A program made the translations under genes and the position numbers. A stretch of DNA of 64,000 bases from Spongiactinospora sp. TRM90649 (lineage in GTDB: Bacteria > Actinomycetota > Actinomycetes > Streptosporangiales > Streptosporangiaceae), in NCBI RefSeq assembly GCF_029382225.1, contig NZ_JARLTC010000009.1, positions 186,001 to 250,000 on the forward strand, read 5' to 3'. Positions 33,728-39,976 of the stretch are shown piece after piece; positions within the stretch are counted from its first letter, which is position 1; each line of letters starts with the position of its first letter. The notes beneath the pieces were generated by a model. The model did no database searches and was not told where the DNA came from. It saw only the letters and a list, made by a program, of their open reading frames with translations.

Positions 33728-34914
33728 TCCTTACGTGGTGGGCGGCGGTAGGTGAGGTGGCGGAGGGCGGATTCGGCGGGGCCTCGGCGGCCGGATGGGG
33801 CGAGGGAGGCGGCGAGGATGACCGTGGCCAGCCAGGTCAGGACGGCGATGGCGGAGGCGGTGGCGTCGCCGACGCGAGTGCTGAGACCCCCGGCGTATGG
33901 GGCGAAGACCGCCACGAAGACGACCGACTGAAGGAGATAGCAGGTCAGCGACCACCGGCCGCATGCGGTGAGGGCGCGGGTGATCGGGCCCGGACCTCCG
34001 GGGCGGGTCCGGCTCGCCGCGAGGCCGATGAGGGCGGCGTAGGCGAGGCCGCCCGCGATGCCCGTCACGCTGTGCAGCGCGTAGGCGGGCACGGCCGCGG
34101 CGTCCGCCGGTGACCAGAGCCTGGTGTCGATCAGCATCAGCGGCACCGCACCGATGACGGCCAGCGCCGTACCCGCGACGGCCGTCCGGGTGAGCAGCGC
34201 CCGGTGGGCTCCGGGGTCTTCGAGCACGCGACGCCGGGCCGCCCAGATCCCGAACAGGAAGGCGGGCACCACGCTCGCGGCGAAGTAGGTGGGCGTCATG
34301 CCGATCCACGCGATCACCCGCGTCACCGTGGCCGCGATCGGGTCGGCCATGGCGGCGGGCGTGTCGCCCTTGGGGGCCGAGACGGTGAGCATCCCGAACG
34401 CCAGCAGCACCACGACGTGCAGGACGAGCCCGGCGACGGCGGCCCGCAGCACGGCCCGGTCCTCGCGCCGGACGAACCCGACGAGCAGCAGCCCGATCAG
34501 CCCGTACGCCCCGAGGATGTCGCCGAAGAACAGCAGCAGCGCGTGGCAGAACCCGAACGCCAGCAGCCACAGGCTCCGGCGCCGCAGCACCCGGCGCACT
34601 TCCGGCCAGCCCTGGTCTCCGCCTCCGGCGAGCCGCCGGTCGGCCAACTGGACCAGGCCATAGCCGAACAGCGCGGCGAACATGGGCAGCGCCCGGCCGT
34701 CCACCAGCAGGATCTGCGCCCCGGCGACCAGCCGGTCGGCGACGCTCCCGTCGATGGCGTATCCGCGGAAGCCCGCCTCGTGACCCGACAGGTACATGTG
34801 CGCGTGCGCCAGCGCGATCAGCAGCAGCATCAGCCCGCGTGCCAGATCCGGCGCGAGCGCGCGCCGGTCGATGGGGGTGGCCCCGTGAACGGGAGCCGGT
34901 GGAGCGATGGACAT
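33715..34914 (-). CDS. DUF418 (YeiB-like) membrane protein
   Basis: 399-residue polytopic membrane protein of the DUF418/YeiB family. The N-terminal motif RALAPDLARGLMLLLIALAH is typical (family RxxxLDxLRGxxLxxxxxxN), as is GRALPMFAALFGYG. About ten hydrophobic helices follow, and the C-terminal DUF418 block includes ACGRWSLTCYLLQS. The function is unknown; some relatives are proposed transporters or acyltransferase-like. The ATG at 34,914 is preceded by TGAGGGG; a longer frame to 34,959 crosses the promoter/operator. It is divergent from a TetR gene, which probably controls it. Confidence 0.83.
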   Translation of the reverse strand: MSIAPPAPVHGATPIDRRALAPDLARGLMLLLIALAHAHMYLSGHEAGFRGYAIDGSVADRLVAGAQILLVDGRALPMFAALFGYGLVQLADRRLAGGGDQGWPEVRRVLRRRSLWLLAFGFCHALLLFFGDILGAYGLIGLLLVGFVRREDRAVLRAAVAGLVLHVVVLLAFGMLTVSAPKGDTPAAMADPIAATVTRVIAWIGMTPTYFAASVVPAFLFGIWAARRRVLEDPGAHRALLTRTAVAGTALAVIGAVPLMLIDTRLWSPADAAAVPAYALHSVTGIAGGLAYAALIGLAASRTRPGGPGPITRALTACGRWSLTCYLLQSVVFVAVFAPYAGGLSTRVGDATASAIAVLTWLATVILAASLAPSGRRGPAESALRHLTYRRPPRKDHSR

Positions 34915-34940
34915 GATTGTCCCCTCAGCATTAGATACAT

Positions 34941-34983
34941 GACTGTAGCTAAATTCCACGCTAAAGTACAGTCGTGTAGCTAA
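34941..34983. promoter_or_regulatory. repeat-rich TetR operator region
   Basis: The 83-bp gap between DUF418 and the TetR gene holds an inverted pair GACTGTA (34,941-34,947) / TACAGTC (34,967-34,973). It also holds two direct copies of TGTAGCTAA (34,944-34,952 and 34,975-34,983). This AT-rich cluster in a GC-rich context is the likely regulator-binding region for both genes. Confidence 0.45.
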
Positions 34984-34997
34984 GCAAGGGGGTGACG

Positions 34998-35597
34998 GTG
35001 GCCGACCACACGAGCCGCACGCGCCGGCGCGGCGAGGAACTGATCAAGGCCATCCACGACGCCGTCCTGGAAGAAGTGGTCGCGGTCGGCGTCGGACGCC
35101 TGACCATGGACGGCATCGGCCGCCGCGCGGCCACCCCCCGCACCACGCTCTACCGCCGCTGGTCCGACCCGACCGAGGTGCTCCTCGACGCCCTCTACCA
35201 CCAGCACCCGGTCGAGGAGCCCACCCCAAGCGCCGACGACCTGCGCGGCGACCTCATCCGCGCCCTCCGCCTCATGGTCGACTGGGCCCTCAGCCCGGCA
35301 GGCCGCGCCGTCGCCGCCATCCTCACCGACCCCAAGAGCGTCGCCCTGATCTCCGAAGCCCTCTTCGACCGCGTCTTCGCCGACCGCGGCGGCACCTTCA
35401 CCGCCACCGTGCTCCACCACTACGCCGCCCAGGGCCACTTCCCCACCGACCGCCTCACCCCGGTCGTCACCGACATCGGCGAGGCCCTCGTCACCAAACG
35501 CCTGATCGACACCGGCACCCCTCCAACCGACGAAGACCTCGCCGCCATAGTCGACCAGGCCATCCTCCCCGCCCTCGGCCTCGACCCCCGAGCCTGA
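34998..35597 (+). CDS. TetR family regulator
   Basis: 199-residue regulator: TetR helix-turn-helix at about residues 15-60 (LTMDGIGRRAATPRTTLYRR), then a C-terminal ligand domain of the TetR_C_16-like kind. AAGGGG (34,986-34,991) is spaced properly for the GTG at 34,998 but abuts the GTG at 34,992, so the later start is preferred. It is transcribed away from the DUF418 membrane protein, with shared repeats between, and so probably represses it. Ligand unknown. Confidence 0.83.
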   Translation: MADHTSRTRRRGEELIKAIHDAVLEEVVAVGVGRLTMDGIGRRAATPRTTLYRRWSDPTEVLLDALYHQHPVEEPTPSADDLRGDLIRALRLMVDWALSPAGRAVAAILTDPKSVALISEALFDRVFADRGGTFTATVLHHYAAQGHFPTDRLTPVVTDIGEALVTKRLIDTGTPPTDEDLAAIVDQAILPALGLDPRA

Positions 35598-35728
35598 GCC
35601 GGGCAGGACGGTGAGCAGCGCTCTAGCGGTGAGCTGAGATCACGCCTGCGAAATGGCGCGAACTCCAATTTCCGGGCGAGTACTCCATGGCGACTCAAGG
35701 AGAACGGCGCGCCGGGCGTCGGCCTTGG

Positions 35729-36358
35729 CTAGAGGCGATTGAGGATTTGCCGCATTTGATCGATCTCGGATCGCTGGGTGGTGGCGATGGTGCGGGCGAG
35801 TTCGGTGGCTTCGGGGGATCGGCCCTGGGACTCTTCGGCCTTGGCCATCGTGATGGCGCCCTCGTGGTGGGCGATCATCAGGCGGAGGAAGCTCTTGTCG
35901 AACTCGGGGCCCTTGGCGTTCTCCAGGGCGGTCATGTCCTGGTCGGACATCATGCCGGGCATGTTGTGATCCATGCCGTGGTCCATGGTCGCGGGCTTGC
36001 CCCAGGACCTGAGCCAGCCGGTCATGGTGGCGATCTCGGGGGCCTGGGCGGCTTTGATCTTGGTGGCTAGTTCCTTGACCTCGGGGTCGGCGGCGCGGGT
36101 CTCGGCGAGGTCGGCCATTTCCACGGCCTGCTGGTGGTGCGGGATCATCATCTGGGCGAACATCACGTCCGCGTTGTTGAAGGACGCCGGCTGAGACTCG
36201 GTGGCCGACGCCGAGGGCGCGGCGGTGGTCGTCGTCGGGTGGGCGGCGGAGGCGGCGGTTTCGGTGGTGCCGCCGCAGGCGGTGAGCAGGGCGAGTGCGC
36301 CCGCCGTCGCCGTCAGGGCCGAGATTCGGCGCAGGGCTCGGTCACGGTTCACGTGCAT
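35729..36358 (-). CDS. DUF305 (CopM-like) lipoprotein
   Basis: 209 residues. The signal peptide ends in the lipobox LLTAC. A Thr/Ser/Ala-rich linker precedes the DUF305 four-helix domain, with the duplicated motif MIPHHQQAVEMA and MIAHHEGAITMA. A His/Met-rich loop (MDHGMDHNMPGMM) separates the halves. DUF305 proteins such as CopM bind copper outside the cytoplasm, and the His/Met content here fits that. AGGAG precedes the ATG at 36,358. It follows the DUF6153 gene by about 60 bp on the same strand. Confidence 0.85.
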   Translation of the reverse strand: MHVNRDRALRRISALTATAGALALLTACGGTTETAASAAHPTTTTAAPSASATESQPASFNNADVMFAQMMIPHHQQAVEMADLAETRAADPEVKELATKIKAAQAPEIATMTGWLRSWGKPATMDHGMDHNMPGMMSDQDMTALENAKGPEFDKSFLRLMIAHHEGAITMAKAEESQGRSPEATELARTIATTQRSEIDQMRQILNRL

Positions 36359-36419
36359 GGTCGATGACTCCTGGTAACGGTGGTCGTGCATGATGGGCTG
36401 TCGCGGGGCGGCGATCGGC

Positions 36420-36848
36420 CTATGTGCGGAGCACCGTCACTCGGGTGAGCCGGAGTGCCATGCCGGGCGGCGGGGGTCTCGCCGGGCGGAGGCGGGGGCC
36501 GGAGCGGCGCAGGACGGCGAGCGCCAGGCGCTGGGCGCGCAGGCGGGCCGTCCCGATCCAGAGGAGAAGCAGCGAGGTCAGTACGGCCAGGCACATGGCC
36601 CCGGGGTCGAGGTCGGGAAGATCCCGGCCGGGAGCCACGAGACCGCCCGCGACGGCGGGGCCGTGGCCCGCGGAGACGCCCACCGAGTGGGAGCCCGCGT
36701 CGGCCATCGCGTGGTGGGTGGTGGCGTGGCCCAGGGTGTGCATGCCGGTGACGCCGAGGACGAGCAGCAGCAGAAGCAGCAGCCGGGAGGCGTGGTGAGC
36801 GGGGCCGTGGCCGGTGCCATGGCCCGGTCGGTGCGCTCGTGCGGCCAC
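36420..36848 (-). CDS. DUF6153-family His-rich membrane protein
   Basis: 142 residues. A His-rich N-terminus (HRPGHGTGHGPAHH) is followed by a first helix (LLLLLLLVLGVTGMHTLGHA), a His-rich loop and a second helix (MCLAVLTSLLLLWIGTA), ending in an Arg-rich tail. The MHTLGH signature marks the DUF6153 family of actinobacteria, which often sits next to DUF305 genes. Together with the downstream DUF305 lipoprotein, a copper-handling role is likely but inferred. The GTG at 36,848 follows GAAGGGG. An overlapping frame starting at an ATG 4 nt upstream is rejected. Confidence 0.75.
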   Translation of the reverse strand: MAARAHRPGHGTGHGPAHHASRLLLLLLLVLGVTGMHTLGHATTHHAMADAGSHSVGVSAGHGPAVAGGLVAPGRDLPDLDPGAMCLAVLTSLLLLWIGTARLRAQRLALAVLRRSGPRLRPARPPPPGMALRLTRVTVLRT

Positions 36849-36882
36849 CCATTCCCCTTCTGAACTGCGGTCTCGCTACGAC

Positions 36883-37020
36883 TCATGGTACGGGGGCACG
36901 CACCCCTGAGGCCCCTTGTCCGGTGGGTTCCAGCCCGGCCGGCAGCACCCGGACGGCGACGCCGATCAGCGCCGCCTCGCGGGCGTCGGCGGGGTCCAGC
37001 GCGGTCATACGTCGCATCAC
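36883..37020 (-). CDS. possible small protein (45 residues)
   Basis: Short frame with a strong ribosome-binding site (AAAGGAGAGAC before GTG/ATG at 37,020/37,017). It encodes MRRMTALDPADAREAALIGV and then AVRVLPAGLEPTGQ. The first 30 residues resemble the N-terminus of larger actinobacterial membrane proteins, so this may be a truncated leftover as well as a small gene. It lies directly upstream of DUF6153-DUF305, between two inverted copies of ATGGTACGGGGG. Confidence 0.35.
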   Translation of the reverse strand: MMRRMTALDPADAREAALIGVAVRVLPAGLEPTGQGASGVRAPVP

Positions 37021-37058
37021 GTCTCTCCTTTCGCGCCTATACCCTACCCCCGTACCAT
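36885..37058. repeat. two inverted copies of a 12-bp G-tract motif near the DUF305 locus
   Basis: ATGGTACGGGGG occurs at 36,885-36,896 on the plus strand and at 37,047-37,058 on the minus strand. The second copy continues as GTAGGGTAT. Each copy lies just upstream of a minus-strand start (36,848 and 37,020). A G-tract flanked by TAC/GTA resembles operators of CsoR-type copper sensors, which would suit the adjacent DUF305/DUF6153 genes, but the match is loose. Confidence 0.4.
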
Positions 37059-37125
37059 ATGCCCTTTCTGTCGGGGGCCGGAGATAACTTGCGAAGCGGT
37101 TCACCACACGCACAGGGGGGGCGTC

Positions 37126-38070
37126 ATGGCCAGATTGGTGCGCGAACTCGGCACCGAGGTGTTCGCCGGGGAACGGCGGTTCAAGTTCGTCGTGCGCGAC
37201 GACCTGGATGAGTGGCAGGGGCGCGGGCGGCTGGAGCCGGACGAGGGGGCCGTGCTCGTGCACAGTGCCGGCGATCATCATTACCCGGCCGTGCGGCTGG
37301 AGGCATGGGACGCCGAGCCGGAGCCGCCCGACCCCTCATGGCAGGAGGTCGGCTCGGCGATGATCGAGTCCCCGACCGGGATCATCCGCTTACCGAGAGG
37401 GTTCGAGGAGCCCGACGCGCTGTTCCTGATCGGTCCGCCGATCTTCGAATACCGCGTCGCCGCCTACACCAAGGACGCCCATCTGCTGCCCGCCGAGGGC
37501 CGGTCCGTCCCTCGCGGGGCCGAGAAGTGGCTGTTGCGGTTCTGGCCGCTGCGCGACGCGTTCGACCCGCGCGTCCACCTGCGTCCGCCGCCGTACTCGC
37601 CGGACGGCACCAGCATCGGGGACCCTGGGCCAGCGCCGGTGTCGCAGGCCGCCGAGTGGCCCGCGATGCGAACGCCGGAGTGGCCGGTGTGGAGTGAGGA
37701 CACCGAGGAGGATCGCGTCGCGCAGGAGCTGAACCCGGCGAAGGCTCAGACCACGGGCAGCCTCGCCGACCGGTTCACCCCCGCGCTGTGCGCCGAGCCG
37801 GGCACCACCGTCCGGGTCTGGCAGTGGGACGACGCCGACCACGAAGGCCCACTCGGGGCCATGGCGGCCCACCGCGAGATCCTCGCCCACGATGTGATCG
37901 AACGGCGGGTCTTCGTCACCGCGATCGTGACCGTGCTGCGGAACGTCGGCGACTGGTACGACCTGCGCCCAGCAGAGCCCGTGGAGGCGGCCAGGCTGCT
38001 CTACGCCGAACGCGCGTGGGGCGTACCGGTGGCGCCCTCGGGGCCACCTGCTCCGTCAATACCGGTATGA
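37126..38070 (+). CDS. hypothetical protein
   Basis: 314 residues, not recognised. It is soluble, acidic, rich in Trp and Pro, and has no signal peptide or membrane segment. Landmarks are RRFKFVVRDDLDEWQGRGRL, FLIGPPIFEYRVAAYTKDAH and TTVRVWQWDDADHEGPL. The ATG at 37,126 follows a G-rich stretch (a weak Shine-Dalgarno sequence). A longer frame upstream crosses the promoter region and looks noncoding. It converges on a TetR gene with 2 bp between stops. No context clue to its function. Confidence 0.7.
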   Translation: MARLVRELGTEVFAGERRFKFVVRDDLDEWQGRGRLEPDEGAVLVHSAGDHHYPAVRLEAWDAEPEPPDPSWQEVGSAMIESPTGIIRLPRGFEEPDALFLIGPPIFEYRVAAYTKDAHLLPAEGRSVPRGAEKWLLRFWPLRDAFDPRVHLRPPPYSPDGTSIGDPGPAPVSQAAEWPAMRTPEWPVWSEDTEEDRVAQELNPAKAQTTGSLADRFTPALCAEPGTTVRVWQWDDADHEGPLGAMAAHREILAHDVIERRVFVTAIVTVLRNVGDWYDLRPAEPVEAARLLYAERAWGVPVAPSGPPAPSIPV

Positions 38071-38072
38071 CG

Positions 38073-38660
38073 TCATCGTGGCAGGTCGAGGACCTCGCGG
38101 ACGCCGGGGCCGATCAGGCCGCGGAAAACCGCGTCCACCTCCTCCGGGCCGGCCGACGGGTCGCCGTCCGCCCACCGCGAGAGCATCGCGACGAACGCGC
38201 CGACCACTCCGGTCACCACCAGGTCCAGCGCGGGTGGCGGCGGGGCTCCCGGGGGCAGCGCGGCGATGATGTCGTCACGCACGATCTCGCCGATGAATCG
38301 CTCGGCCCTGGCGATGATCGCCGCGCCGCCGCGCCGTCCGAGCACGGCCCGCATCAGCGAACGCTGCTCGGCGACGTGCTCCAGCATCGGCAGGCTGAAG
38401 CCGAACAGGCCGTCGTCGCCGTGCGCCTTGGCGGAGCTGCGCAGGGTCTCGGCGAGTTCGTCCAGATTGCTAAAGAGCACGTCCTGTTTGTCGGCGAAGT
38501 GGGCGTAGAAGGTGGAGCGTCCGACGTCGGCGCGGTTGATGATGTCGGTCACCGTCACCGCGTCGTAGCCCTTGTCCAGGATGAGTTCGATCAGGGCGCG
38601 CTGGACGGCCTGCCTGGTGCGCCGAACCCGCCGGTCCGCGCGGATCGCGTTTCCGGGCAA
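38073..38660 (-). CDS. TetR family regulator
   Basis: 195-residue regulator with a TetR helix-turn-helix (IELILDKGYDAVTVTDIINR, ADVGRSTFYAHFADKQDVLF) and a C-terminal TetR_C-like domain (MRAVLGRRGGAAIIARAERF). AGGAG lies 9 nt before a TTG at 38,660, the preferred start; an ATG 26 codons upstream (38,738) would overlap the promoter of the divergent methyltransferase. It probably represses that methyltransferase. Confidence 0.8.
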   Translation of the reverse strand: MPGNAIRADRRVRRTRQAVQRALIELILDKGYDAVTVTDIINRADVGRSTFYAHFADKQDVLFSNLDELAETLRSSAKAHGDDGLFGFSLPMLEHVAEQRSLMRAVLGRRGGAAIIARAERFIGEIVRDDIIAALPPGAPPPPALDLVVTGVVGAFVAMLSRWADGDPSAGPEEVDAVFRGLIGPGVREVLDLPR

Positions 38661-38705
38661 TTCCTGGCTCCTGTCCTGTTCGGCACACCTTGGCCGGTTT
38701 GGTGG

Positions 38706-38733
38706 TTGACCTTGCCATAGCATCGAACACAAT
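38706..38733 (+). promoter_or_regulatory. sigma-70-type promoter of the methyltransferase gene
   Basis: TTGACC (38,706-38,711), a 16-bp spacer and CACAAT (38,728-38,733), about 40 bp upstream of the ATG at 38,774. It lies inside the gap shared with the TetR gene. Confidence 0.4.
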
Positions 38734-38773
38734 TTCATTAAGTGAACATTTTTCTTCAGGGAGCTAGATCATT

Positions 38774-39427
38774 ATGGCGATGACCAAGCATGACCACGAA
38801 CATGACCACGAACACGACCATGGCGGCGGCACCATCGATCATCCACGCGTGTACGAGGCGTTCACCTCGTTCGCGTTCTTCGGGCGGCGGCGTGAGCTGT
38901 TCACGCGCCTGGCGACGCACGCCCGGGTGCGCCCCGGCCACCGGGTGCTCGACGTCGGCTGTGGCACGGGATATCTGACCCGTGTCCTTTCGCCGGTCGT
39001 CGGGCCCGAGGGCCAGGTCACCGGGGTGGATCCGGCTCCCAACATGATCGACTACGCCTGGGGGCGCGCCCCGGGCAACTGTTCGTACCTGGTCGGCGAG
39101 GGGCAGTCCCTCGACCTCCCCGACGCCTCGTTCGACGTCGTCATGTCCACGCTCGCCGTCCATCACATGCCGCCGGCGGCACGCGGCGCGGCGATCCGGG
39201 AGATGTTCCGGGTGCTGCGGCCCGGCGGCCGGCTGGTGATCGCCGAGTTCCGCCGTCCCACGAACCCGCTGGGTGTGGCCGTGGCACGGGTGCTCGCGGC
39301 CCCCGCGATGCGGCACGACATGTACGACCTGCTGGCGGAGGAGATCCCGGCCGCGGGGTTCGCCATCGAGGAGCGCGGCGACCTGCCGTCACTGCTGACC
39401 TACGTCCGCGCGGTACGCCCCGCCTGA
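38774..39427 (+). CDS. class I SAM-dependent methyltransferase with His-rich N-terminus
   Basis: 217 residues. The N-terminus carries a repeated His/Asp run (KHDHEHDHEHDHGGG), which could bind metal. Motif I VLDVGCGTGY (58-67) is followed by an acidic residue at the end of the second strand (VTGVDPAPNM) and the FDVVMSTLAVHHM and VLRPGGRLVIAEF motifs of UbiE/Methyltransf_11 enzymes. The substrate is unknown. ATG at 38,774, or the next ATG two codons on, follows CAGGGAG. It is divergent from, and probably repressed by, the TetR gene. Confidence 0.83.
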   Translation: MAMTKHDHEHDHEHDHGGGTIDHPRVYEAFTSFAFFGRRRELFTRLATHARVRPGHRVLDVGCGTGYLTRVLSPVVGPEGQVTGVDPAPNMIDYAWGRAPGNCSYLVGEGQSLDLPDASFDVVMSTLAVHHMPPAARGAAIREMFRVLRPGGRLVIAEFRRPTNPLGVAVARVLAAPAMRHDMYDLLAEEIPAAGFAIEERGDLPSLLTYVRAVRPA

Positions 39428-39976
39428 AGAACGGCCGGAAGAACGGCCCGACCACTGGCGATCGCCTCGCCCCGGCCCACTGCGAAGCAGGGCCGGGGCA
39501 CGCCGGAACAGGGGTGACGCCGGGGGTGGTGGGGGCGGCGGCCGACCGGCGTCACCGTCGAGATCGGCCATCGGGTGAGGGGGCGGAACAGGGGCGGGAT
39601 TAAGGGTCGCAGGGGTGGTGCCCGCCTCCGGGGACCACCGACTCGCGCTCACTAAATACCGATATGGCACGTGTTGTCCTAGTTTAGCGCCGACATTCAT
39701 TCGAAACTACGTTATTGCGGCCCGACAGTTAGGGAGCTTTGCTTGGGTTTTGTTCTGGGCAAAGGCTACCGAGCAGCCGTAACGGTGATAATCAGCGTGG
39801 GCGAGGATACTACCAATCAAATTACCCAAACGTTCTTCCTTGCCGCGGTGAAAGCGAGGGATCGCCGTGAGCATCGAGTACGGCACGGCCGCAGGGCCCT
39901 CCCGGCGGCGGCTCCCCGCCCCTGAACAGCCCGCTGTCAGCCGGCGTCGCCGCGTGACCACCACGAATGCGCTCTG
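39428..39976. other. 549-bp intergenic region
   Basis: No gene is supported. Near the methyltransferase end it holds a small hairpin GGCCG-GAAGAA-CGGCC and then a larger one at 39,513-39,556. The second half (39,650-39,850) is AT-rich and should contain the promoter of the glycosyltransferase operon, but no clear -10/-35 pair is assignable. Confidence 0.6.
39513..39556. terminator. 11-bp stem-loop downstream of the methyltransferase gene
   Basis: GGTGACGCCGG (39,513-39,523) and CCGGCGTCACC (39,546-39,556) form a perfect 11-bp stem with a 22-nt G-rich loop. This is a plausible transcription terminator in the gap after the methyltransferase gene. Confidence 0.5.

Noticed and set aside
36349-36852. 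Alternative 167-codon frame over DUF6153
   Set aside because: Arg/Pro/His-rich; the DUF6153 frame has two clear helices and the MHTLGH signature.
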